Virus record (IMG/VR): IMGVR_UViG_3300018428_000091
Coordinates: 1 to 34,074 of that record
Reading direction: 5' to 3' (one strand)
Length of the DNA stretch: 34,074 nucleotides
Source: a virus
Of this stretch, positions 18,925 to 24,984 are shown piece after piece. A program made the position numbers and the translations under genes. How positions within the stretch are numbered: position 1 is the stretch's first letter; every line of letters starts with the position of its first letter. The notes beneath the pieces are model-generated. The model made no database searches. It was not told the origin of the DNA and saw nothing but the letters and a program-made list of their open reading frames with translations.

Positions 18925-18952
18925 TTGACAATAATCTTATATTGTGTATAAT
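18925..18952 (+). promoter_or_regulatory. Host-type (sigma70-like) promoter for gp55-gp47-gp46
   Basis: TTGACA (18925-18930) and TATAAT (18947-18952) are 16 bp apart, with GTGTATAATAC shared with the promoter at 11472. Expected +1 is near 18959, then a TTGGAGA ribosome site and the gp55 ATG at 18977. A weaker late-like box GGTAAATA (one mismatch to GATAAATA) lies just upstream at 18913-18920. Confidence 0.82.
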
Positions 18953-18976
18953 ACTTGTTGAGTTATTGGAGATTTT

Positions 18977-19843
18977 ATGGCAACGCAGAAAAAAATTAAT
19001 TACTTAAACAACAGAGACATCTTAACAGAGATTCACAAAAGCAAGATGTCATACTGTTATATTGAGGACGAAAAATACACGGATTTTGATATTATTTTAG
19101 AAGATGTCAAAAAGATCAATAGAAATAGCGTAAAACAAGCAAGAGAAAACAAGGCCGCAAAGATGCAGTACGAAGGATATCAAGCGGCGATGGCTTTACA
19201 CGATCCTAAAGATTATAAAAATAAACCCAAACAAAAAGAATTTGCTGTTGATCCTAAGTCTATTGACATAGAAGATTTAGTGTTTAGAGTTATGACATAT
19301 GAACATATTCCTGATGAAGAAGGGCGTAAAAAGAACCCTAAAAACATTGCGGAAGAAAAAGCCAAAGTAAACTTTAAGCCTTTTAAGCATTATGCATACA
19401 AAGATGATAATGTTGTAGAGGTTGCTCGTAGTCATTGGCAGGGCAGTTTAAGTAATGGTGAGTTTAACACTGAACACGGTAGTATCACAAACAAACTTGG
19501 AACAATGTTTTTAAAACTTGTTGAGCGTTACAGCCACAGAGCAAACTGGAGAGGTTACACTTATGTTGACGAAATGCGTGGACAAGCATTAGTACAATTA
19601 GCACAAATTGGATTACAATTTGATGAATCTAAGTCAGACAATCCGTTTGCATATTATACTGCGGCAGTTAACAACAGTTTTACCAGAGTGCTTAATATCG
19701 AAAAAAGAAATCAAACTATTAGAGATGATATCTTAATCGAGCAAGGACACTTACCGAGTTATGGCAGACAAATTGCACATGAAGAACAAATTCGTGCAAT
19801 GCGTGAAGCCGCAGAAGAAGATACACAATCATTAGCAGATTAA
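18977..19843 (+). CDS. 55: Late-transcription sigma factor gp55
   Basis: A 288-aa member of the T4 gp55 family, the minimal sigma factor that directs host RNA polymerase to late promoters. The sigma-region-2-like core lies in the second half: LVERYSHRANWRGYTYVDE, then NPFAYYTAAVNNSFTRVLN (about 221-239) and IEKRNQTIRDD. The first 150 residues, Lys-rich with KNPKNIAEEKAK, are extra relative to T4 gp55 (185 aa). It is made from a strong host-type promoter, as expected for a factor needed before the late stage, and its likely target boxes (GATAAATA) occur around it, one only about 50 bp upstream of its own -35 on the opposite strand. The gp47 start follows 3 bases after its stop. No clear clamp-binding tail like that of T4 gp55 is visible at the C-terminus (DTQSLAD). 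Confidence 0.9.
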   Translation: MATQKKINYLNNRDILTEIHKSKMSYCYIEDEKYTDFDIILEDVKKINRNSVKQARENKAAKMQYEGYQAAMALHDPKDYKNKPKQKEFAVDPKSIDIEDLVFRVMTYEHIPDEEGRKKNPKNIAEEKAKVNFKPFKHYAYKDDNVVEVARSHWQGSLSNGEFNTEHGSITNKLGTMFLKLVERYSHRANWRGYTYVDEMRGQALVQLAQIGLQFDESKSDNPFAYYTAAVNNSFTRVLNIEKRNQTIRDDILIEQGHLPSYGRQIAHEEQIRAMREAAEEDTQSLAD

Positions 19844-19846
19844 TTT

Positions 19847-20863
19847 ATGGCCCAACTGTTTAAAACAGCGGCTTGCTTTACGGATATTCATTACGGTTTA
19901 AAGCAAAATAGCCGACTACATTTAGATGATTGTCATCGATATATAGACTGGTTTATTGCAGAAGCGAAAGCAAGAAATGCAGAAACTTGTATATTTCTCG
20001 GTGACTGGCATCATCATAGAGCAAGTGTTAACGTAGCAACCATGAATGCTACTATCAAAGATCTCAAAAAACTCAACGATGCATTTGAAAAAGTTTACTT
20101 TATAACAGGTAACCACGATTTGTATTACAGAGATAAAAGAGAACTTAACAGCATTGAATATGCTCGTGACTTATCTAACTTTGTAATGGTAGACGATCAT
20201 TTCTTACAAGATGATGTTGCTATTATTCCTTGGCTAGTAGGTGCCGAATATAAAAAAGTTGCAAAAATGCAATGCAAATATATGTTTGGACACTTTGAGT
20301 TACCGTACTTCAAAATGAATGCTATGGTAGAAATGCCAGATCATGATGGTATAAAAGCAGACATGTTAAGCGGTCCAGAGTATGTGTTCAGTGGGCACTT
20401 CCACAAGCGTCAATACAAAAACAACATTCACTATATCGGCAATGCTTTCCCACACAACTATGCAGACGTTGATGATGACGAACGTGGTGCTATGTTCTTA
20501 ACATGGGGAGATGAACCACAGTATGTAAATTGGACTGCATGCCCGAAATACAAAGTGTTTACACTTAAACAACTGCTCGACAATCATCAAACCTTGCTAG
20601 ACGAATATACCTATGCTAGAGTTAAATTAGACATCAGTATTAGTTATGAAGAAGCAAATTTTATTAGAGAAAAATTTGCAGAACAATACAATGTCAGAGA
20701 ATTGCAACTTATTCCTATTAAAGAAGAAGAGGAATACGAAGGTGGCGATATTGTTTTTGAAAGTGTCGATCAAATTGTAATACAGCAACTAGAAACTATA
20801 GAAAGCCAAACAATCGAAAAACAAAAACTCATAGATATCTATAATGAGATTGAGACTCAGTAA
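19847..20863 (+). CDS. 47: Recombination nuclease subunit gp47 (Mre11/SbcD-like)
   Basis: A 338-aa metallophosphoesterase, the nuclease half of the gp46/47 complex that resects DNA ends for recombination-dependent replication and host DNA breakdown. All metal-binding motifs are present in order: FTDIHYG (Asp13, His15), GDWHHHR (52-58), GNHD (88-91), GHFE (near 148) and GHFHKRQ (near 183). Length matches T4 gp47 (339 aa). The C-terminal 80 residues are acidic and probably bind gp46. Its stop codon shares TAATG with the gp46 start, so the two subunits are translationally coupled. Confidence 0.95.
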   Translation: MAQLFKTAACFTDIHYGLKQNSRLHLDDCHRYIDWFIAEAKARNAETCIFLGDWHHHRASVNVATMNATIKDLKKLNDAFEKVYFITGNHDLYYRDKRELNSIEYARDLSNFVMVDDHFLQDDVAIIPWLVGAEYKKVAKMQCKYMFGHFELPYFKMNAMVEMPDHDGIKADMLSGPEYVFSGHFHKRQYKNNIHYIGNAFPHNYADVDDDERGAMFLTWGDEPQYVNWTACPKYKVFTLKQLLDNHQTLLDEYTYARVKLDISISYEEANFIREKFAEQYNVRELQLIPIKEEEEYEGGDIVFESVDQIVIQQLETIESQTIEKQKLIDIYNEIETQ

Positions 20864-22632
20864 TGTTAAAAATTAAAAATGTAAGTGCAAAGAACTTTAT
20901 GAGTATTGGTAACAATACTCAGGCAGTTAATTTTGATAATTGCCAACTTACACTAGTTCTCGGTCATAACTTAGATATGGGTGGAGACGGTAGCAGAAAC
21001 GGTACAGGTAAAACTACTATTATCAATGCACTCAGTTATGCATTGTATGGTGAAGCACTAACAAACATTAGACGTGATAACCTTATTAATAAAACAAACG
21101 GTAAGGGCATGATGACTACTGTTGACTTTGAGATTGAGGGTCGAGAGTATCGTATCGAACGAGGGCGTAAACCTAATGTGTTAAGGTTGTTAGTAAATGG
21201 AGAAGATGCATTTAGCGAAGAGCAACAAGGAGACAGCAGAGAAACACAAAAAGAAATCGAAAAGATTATTGGCTTCCCTCACAACATGTTTAAGCATTTG
21301 ATTGCTCTTAACACTTACACAGAGCCATTCCTTTCAATGAAAAACAATGATCAACGTGATATGATTGAGCAGTTGTTAGGTATTACTGAATTGTCAGAAA
21401 AAGCAGAAATTCTCAAAGAACTTATGAAAGGTACTAGAGATAGCATCAAAGAAGAAGAGTTTAGAATTAATGCTGTTGAAGAAAGCAATAAACGTATTGA
21501 TAAAAACATTAAAGAAATTGAAAGCAGAAGTAGAGCATGGGACAAACAACGCAATGATAAGTTACAAGAAATTGCAGAATTAATTACATCGTTACAAGAA
21601 ATTAATATACAATCAGAGATTAACAAGCATAAACACAACACATTTGTTGCAGAGCAATCTACAAAATTTACAACCTTAAACAACGAGCGTGAAGTTAACG
21701 ATAGAAGTATTGTAAGAAGTAGCGAAAAACTATCTACACTAAAAGATAACTTACAAAAAGCAATAGAAGGTGTGTGTCCTGCTTGTGAACAAAGTACAGC
21801 ACATTTAGATACGCACGAAGCATACACACAAGAGTTGCGTGAGAAAATTACAGAAGAGGAAGAATACTTTGCCGGTTTGAAAAAAAGAGATAAAGAAATA
21901 CAAGACGAGCAAGATGCATTAGGAGTAATAGGGGAAACAGTAGAAACTTTTTATCCTAAGGTAGAAGATGCGTTAGAGCACAGGCATAACTTAGAAACAT
22001 TGAAGTCGCAACTAGAAGATAAAGCAGATGAAATTAACCCTTATGTGGATCAAATCGAAGGTTTAAAAGAAACAGGTTTACAAGAAATCAGTTTCGAAAC
22101 AATGAATGAACTAACTTACTTAAAAGATCATCAAGAGTTTTTATACAAATTGCTTACCAGTAAAGACAGTTTTATCCGTAAAAAGATTATAGATCAGAAC
22201 ATAGCATACCTAAATCACCGGTTAGCACACTATTTAGACAAGTTAGGATTACCACATGATGTGAAATTTGCGAGCGATTTAGGCGTCGAAATTACAGAGT
22301 ACGGGCGTGACTTAGACTTTGATAACCTCAGTAGAGGTGAACGAAATAGGCTCATTTTAGGGCTATCTTGGGCGTTTAGAGACATGTATGAGAGCTTAAA
22401 TAGGCCTATGAATTTAATGTGTATAGACGAACTTATAGACAGTGGCATGGACTCAATGGGTGTAGAAAATGCACTTGCGGTGCTTAAAAAGATGCATAGA
22501 GAGCAAAGCAAAAACATATTACTCATTTCTCACAAAGAAGAATTGATTGGGCGTGTAAATAATGTGTTGACAGTAGTTAAAGAAGGTGGCTTTACAAACT
22601 ACAATACAGACACAGAATATTTAGATGCCTAG
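20863..22632 (+). CDS. 46: Recombination nuclease ATPase subunit gp46 (Rad50/SbcC-like)
   Basis: A 589-aa SMC-type ATPase, partner of gp47. The Walker A motif is GSRNGTGKTT (about 43-52). Two long coiled-coil arms flank a zinc-hook CPAC near residue 305. The C-terminal lobe has the ABC signature LSRGERNRL (about 488-496), Walker B LMCIDELID (about 518-526), a D-loop with SGMD, and the switch LLISH near 555. Length is close to T4 gp46 (560 aa). It follows gp47 with a 1-base overlap and overlaps the downstream nuclease-like gene by 8 bases. All catalytic elements are intact. Confidence 0.95.
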   Translation: MLKIKNVSAKNFMSIGNNTQAVNFDNCQLTLVLGHNLDMGGDGSRNGTGKTTIINALSYALYGEALTNIRRDNLINKTNGKGMMTTVDFEIEGREYRIERGRKPNVLRLLVNGEDAFSEEQQGDSRETQKEIEKIIGFPHNMFKHLIALNTYTEPFLSMKNNDQRDMIEQLLGITELSEKAEILKELMKGTRDSIKEEEFRINAVEESNKRIDKNIKEIESRSRAWDKQRNDKLQEIAELITSLQEINIQSEINKHKHNTFVAEQSTKFTTLNNEREVNDRSIVRSSEKLSTLKDNLQKAIEGVCPACEQSTAHLDTHEAYTQELREKITEEEEYFAGLKKRDKEIQDEQDALGVIGETVETFYPKVEDALEHRHNLETLKSQLEDKADEINPYVDQIEGLKETGLQEISFETMNELTYLKDHQEFLYKLLTSKDSFIRKKIIDQNIAYLNHRLAHYLDKLGLPHDVKFASDLGVEITEYGRDLDFDNLSRGERNRLILGLSWAFRDMYESLNRPMNLMCIDELIDSGMDSMGVENALAVLKKMHREQSKNILLISHKEELIGRVNNVLTVVKEGGFTNYNTDTEYLDA

Positions 22633-23053
22633 CGATTGGATACATAAAGATAATACAGTAAACGAATTACCAAAAGGATGTGAAGCATTCGTATATCTAA
22701 TCACGAACAAAAAGAACGGCATGAAATATGTCGGTAAAAAACTAGCAAAATTCAAAACAACTAAACCACCACTAAAAGGCAAAAAGAACAAAAGGCGAGG
22801 CACTAAAGAAAGTGACTGGCGAGAGTATTGGGGCAGTTCAGATCATTTAAAAGATGATGTAGCAAAGTATGGAGAAGACAATTTTATTCGTGAAATACTA
22901 TACTTTTGCCCTAGTAGAGGAGTTGCCAGTTACTTAGAAGCAAAAGAACAATTTGACAGACAAGTACTGCTTTCAGACGATTATTACAACGGAATTATCA
23001 ATGTGAGAGTAGGCGGCTCAAAAATCTTAAAAGAAAGTTTGGCTAACATATAA
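22625..23053 (+). CDS. GIY-YIG-type nuclease-like protein
   Basis: A 142-aa protein with a GIY-YIG-like layout: FVYLITNKKNGMKYVGKK (22-39) in place of the GIY...YIG strands, Arg66 in SDWREYWGSS as the conserved helix arginine, Glu105 in YLEAKEQ as the metal-binding glutamate, and YYNGIIN (120-126) as the C-terminal Asn motif. A Lys-rich loop (41-58) probably contacts DNA. There is no separate DNA-binding module such as intron-homing enzymes of this class carry, so this is the bare catalytic domain. It starts inside the end of gp46 (8-base overlap) and so belongs to the early recombination operon. It may be a DNA repair or branch-cutting enzyme working with gp46/47, or a free-standing homing-type nuclease. 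No intron or interruption is seen nearby. Confidence 0.72.
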   Translation: MPSDWIHKDNTVNELPKGCEAFVYLITNKKNGMKYVGKKLAKFKTTKPPLKGKKNKRRGTKESDWREYWGSSDHLKDDVAKYGEDNFIREILYFCPSRGVASYLEAKEQFDRQVLLSDDYYNGIINVRVGGSKILKESLANI

Positions 23054-23069
23054 CTAATTACTGATTAAG

Positions 23070-23430
23070 GCACATCTGGCACACCCGGCTAACATAGGCA
23101 CACACATAGGTCCATACACCACCCCATCGAGGCATATAATATCGATTTCCTTGAGGCTCCATTTGCTTGGCGTCAGATCTGGAATGTATGGCGGTACATG
23201 AGATACAAACACACGACAACAGTATTGAACGATTCAGGCTCTGAGAAAAAGCAACCTGAGAAATTGTGTAACTGAACTCTACAAGGTTATACAATTTTCC
23301 GTGGGACACCAGTGACGGTAGTGTATGAGGAGATAAGGCCCACCACTTCTTAACAGCACCCGAGTTAGAGATGGCGATAGTCATCATGATGACAACCATA
23401 TTTTTTTCACCCGGCAACGGGTGAATTATG
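23070..23430 (+). ncRNA. Candidate structured RNA locus (strand uncertain)
   Basis: A non-coding stretch of about 45% GC by count, against roughly 30-38% in the coding sequence nearby. It contains many inverted repeats. The best is a stem at 23261-23272/23286-23297 (AAATTGTGTAAC with GTTATACAATTT, 12 pairs, one G-U). Others are TTCACCCG-GCAA-CGGGTGAA (23406-23425, a GNRA-type loop), the palindrome GTCATCATGATGAC (23380-23393) followed by seven T at 23401-23407, ATGTA/TACAT (23184-23199), and TCAGG/CCTGA. The 5' part repeats GGCACA three times. The palindrome plus T-run could end a rightward transcript. I see no match to tmRNA, 6S, RNase P or group I intron cores that I can vouch for, and no clear promoter. 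A minus-strand open frame covers the region but lacks coding signs. Confidence 0.35.
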
Positions 23431-23465
23431 GCTCAAGTTTCATGATAACTTCTTAAATAAAAAAA

Positions 23466-23558
23466 TATCTTGTAAGTGATCGAGTGAAGTGAAACGGAAC
23501 GATAGAACGCAACAAGATAAGACACGAAGTGTCTGTTAAATGTAATTAATTGTAACAG
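23466..23558 (+). other. Cluster of hairpins upstream of the lipoprotein gene
   Basis: Three inverted repeats follow one another: TATCTTGT/ACAAGATA (23466-23473 with 23512-23519, enclosing a smaller ATCG/CGAT pair), GACAC-GAA-GTGTC (23521-23533), and CTGTTA/TAACAG (23533-23538 with 23553-23558). They may belong to a 3' domain of the RNA candidate just upstream, or to the leader of the lipoprotein mRNA. No coding frame is seen from 23431 to 23621. Confidence 0.35.
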
Positions 23559-23621
23559 ATTAAACTAATTCATTAAAATAAACGTTTTGTAGAAGTAAAT
23601 ATATTACTAGGAGATATAAAA

Positions 23622-23795
23622 ATGAAACGTTTACTAATATTAAGTATATTCCTTACCGGGTGTACTTCGCTAGACCCAAATGTTATTCTACCTGAATTCG
23701 ATTGGATGCCTACTGATTTAATGTGGGAAAGAAATATTAGGAATTGCAGAAGTCAACCACAATGCAATGCGGCTGATTTATTTGATAGGACTTAG
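23622..23795 (+). CDS. Small lipoprotein (57 aa)
   Basis: An ATG with a strong AGGAGA ribosome site 7 bases upstream opens a 57-codon frame. It begins MKRLLILSIFLTGCTSLD: a short positive end, a hydrophobic stretch and a lipobox LTGC, so signal peptidase II would cut before Cys14 and anchor the rest to a membrane. The mature part is about 44 residues, with two further cysteines (Cys42 and Cys48, NCRSQPQC). Candidate roles are outer-membrane spanin in lysis, superinfection exclusion, or another envelope function. No inner-membrane spanin partner is seen next to it. Its TAG stop overlaps by two bases the TAA stop of the frameshift extension arriving from the other strand. A late-like AGTAAATA (23594-23601) would give a 15-base leader, but it has two mismatches to the box seen elsewhere. 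Confidence 0.75.
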   Translation: MKRLLILSIFLTGCTSLDPNVILPEFDWMPTDLMWERNIRNCRSQPQCNAADLFDRT

Positions 23796-24028
23796 AGATA
23801 TTCTGTTGGCTTTTTGCCAGACTTGATTTGATTGTATTGATTTAGGACTTGCACAAAGTTTTGTCTATCAGCAAATGTCATTTGCCAAACTTCAGAAAAA
23901 GACACAGAGCCCTCACTGTAGACTACCAACTCGATAATCGTTTTGTTGAGGGCATCTTGTTCTGATTTGAGCTTGCCTAGGTAACCGGAAATTTCTTCAG
24001 GCTCTGCCCGTGCTAGGAAGCCGTGAAA
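23792..24028 (-). CDS. -1-frame extension of the gp26-like protein (tail chaperone T-like part)
   Basis: A 78-codon open frame continues past the gp26-like stop in the -1 frame. It reads like real protein: EISGYLGKLKSEQDALNKTI, then VVYSEGSVSFSEVWQMTFAD, ending SGKKPTEYL. The frame is open only back to a stop at 24041-24043, and between that stop and the body there is no ATG, GTG or TTG; the first TTG and GTG come well inside, without ribosome sites. It therefore cannot easily be translated alone. Entry by -1 slippage at 24025-24034 would give a fusion of 285+78 = 363 aa, in a minority of ribosomes, like lambda gpG/gpGT. Lack of a frameshift signal downstream is a weak point: only a poor GGCT/AGCC stem is seen. 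Confidence 0.7.
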   Translation of the reverse strand, partial: FHGFLARAEPEEISGYLGKLKSEQDALNKTIIELVVYSEGSVSFSEVWQMTFADRQNFVQVLNQYNQIKSGKKPTEYL

Positions 24029-24882
24029 AAATTTACAGGATCAAAGTTTACTTTGCTAACGAATTTAAACGTTTCACCGTTTTCTTTACATTCTTCGGCC
24101 TCGCATTCTAACTGCATTTGTGTGTTGATGCCTGATTCGTTAATTTTTTGAATTGTTTCTTCTACTGCTTTTCCTACACTACTGTCTGCATTATCTAAAA
24201 ATTCTGCAATTTGATTTCTGTCTGTTACGTCAATATCTTGATCAACAATCTTAATGCTGTGGATACTGTCTGCAATCAGTTCAAAGTTAAGTGCTGAAAT
24301 TTCTTTAAAGTTTTCATTAAACAGTTTTAATCTTTCCATTTCATCTGGAATATCTGCTAATGCTTGTAAACTTCTGGTACTTTGGAAATTGGTTATACCT
24401 GCTTTAATTGTGCTTGCGTATGTGAAAGGTTTTACTTTAATTACTAAATCGTCTCCATGTTTCACACTGTAAAGATCGTCTAGAATACCCATTGTGGTAA
24501 GTGCATCGTTTACACTTGCTGTTCCTGTGCATGGTTGTTCGCATTTAGGACACGGCGCAGACACATCAATGTCATCACCATATGTTGCACCTTGTATAGC
24601 AATTAGCAGTACATCGATATCGCTACTTAACATTTTTCTTGCATTTTTTACGTTAGGTACACAACTTTGGATAACTTGTGCTACTGCTTCACCGTTTAAC
24701 AGTGCATCCGGATTCTTCATGATCATTTCATCTTTTGCTGTCATTGCAAAAATTGGTAGTTCACCTGAATCAGGAACTTCACAAACATCAGGTGTATAAT
24801 ATTTTCCTGCACTAGGGATTCCTGTATATAATTTTGGTGCTCTAAAATAAGCACTTAATGGATTCTGTGTGTTATTAGCCAT
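24013..24882 (-). CDS. 26: gp26-like baseplate/tail assembly protein
   Basis: A 289-aa protein of the T4 gp26 type (T4 gp26 208 aa), classically described as a baseplate hub assembly factor. The N-terminus NPLSAYFRAPKLYTGIPSAG and the segment AMTAKDEMIMKNPDALLNGE are typical of this family in T4-like phages. A zinc-ribbon-like CPKCEQPC near residues 110-118 and a further Cys pair (CEAEEC) near the C-terminus could form a metal site. GGAG lies 8 bases before the ATG. Its gene is placed directly next to the tape-measure gene but on the opposite strand, and it has a probable -1 frameshift at its end. Those two traits match the tail assembly chaperones that coat the tape measure in other tailed phages, so I infer that role here. 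Confidence 0.82.
   Translation of the reverse strand: MANNTQNPLSAYFRAPKLYTGIPSAGKYYTPDVCEVPDSGELPIFAMTAKDEMIMKNPDALLNGEAVAQVIQSCVPNVKNARKMLSSDIDVLLIAIQGATYGDDIDVSAPCPKCEQPCTGTASVNDALTTMGILDDLYSVKHGDDLVIKVKPFTYASTIKAGITNFQSTRSLQALADIPDEMERLKLFNENFKEISALNFELIADSIHSIKIVDQDIDVTDRNQIAEFLDNADSSVGKAVEETIQKINESGINTQMQLECEAEECKENGETFKFVSKVNFDPVNFFTAS
24025..24034 (-). other. Probable -1 ribosomal frameshift site
   Basis: Read in the gp26 frame the sequence is A-AAT-TTT-TTC. It contains two overlapping heptamers of the X-XXY-YYZ form, A-AAT-TTT (24034-24028) and T-TTT-TTC (24031-24025), just before the stop at 24013-24015. A -1 slip enters the 78-codon frame. Confidence 0.65.
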
Positions 24883-24907
24883 TATTAAAACTCCAGTTAA
24901 TTAAGCA

Positions 24908-24915
24908 GATAAATA
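24908..24915 (+). promoter_or_regulatory. Late-type promoter box GATAAATA for the tape-measure gene
   Basis: Plus-strand GATAAATA gives +1 near 24921 and a leader of about 64 bases before the ATG at 24985. It lies inside the transcribed leader of the oppositely oriented gp26-like gene. Confidence 0.6.
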
Positions 24916-24941
24916 GTTATATCACATAATTCTGCATAAAC

Positions 24942-24949
24942 TATTTATC
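24942..24949 (-). promoter_or_regulatory. Late-type promoter box GATAAATA for the gp26-like gene
   Basis: Minus-strand GATAAATA gives +1 near 24936 and a leader of about 54 bases before the ATG at 24882. It faces the box at 24908, so the first 16 or so bases of the two leaders are complementary. Confidence 0.6.
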
Positions 24950-24984
24950 AGAGTTAAAAGATGCTTTAATGGATTTTCGAGTAT

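Larger units (their letters stand above)
24908..24949. repeat. Perfect 11-bp inverted repeat carrying both late boxes
   Basis: GATAAATAGTT (24908-24918) and AACTATTTATC (24939-24949) are exact inverted copies 20 bases apart. Each arm is a late-type promoter box plus three bases. Confidence 0.85.

Noticed and set aside
23058-23417. 119-codon minus-strand open frame in the GC-richer region
   Set aside because: It starts with TTG or an internal ATG without a ribosome site, is Cys/Ser-rich with no recognisable motif, and its codon use differs from neighbouring genes. Kept only as the alternative to the RNA interpretation.
23406-23425. GCAA-loop hairpin as a transcription terminator
   Set aside because: The T-run lies on the 5' side of the hairpin on the plus strand, and on the minus strand it would be an A-run, so it does not fit a terminator.
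23054-23621. Group I intron, tmRNA or RNase P RNA
   Set aside because: I looked for the core motifs and could not find a convincing set; the flanking genes are intact, so no exon is interrupted.
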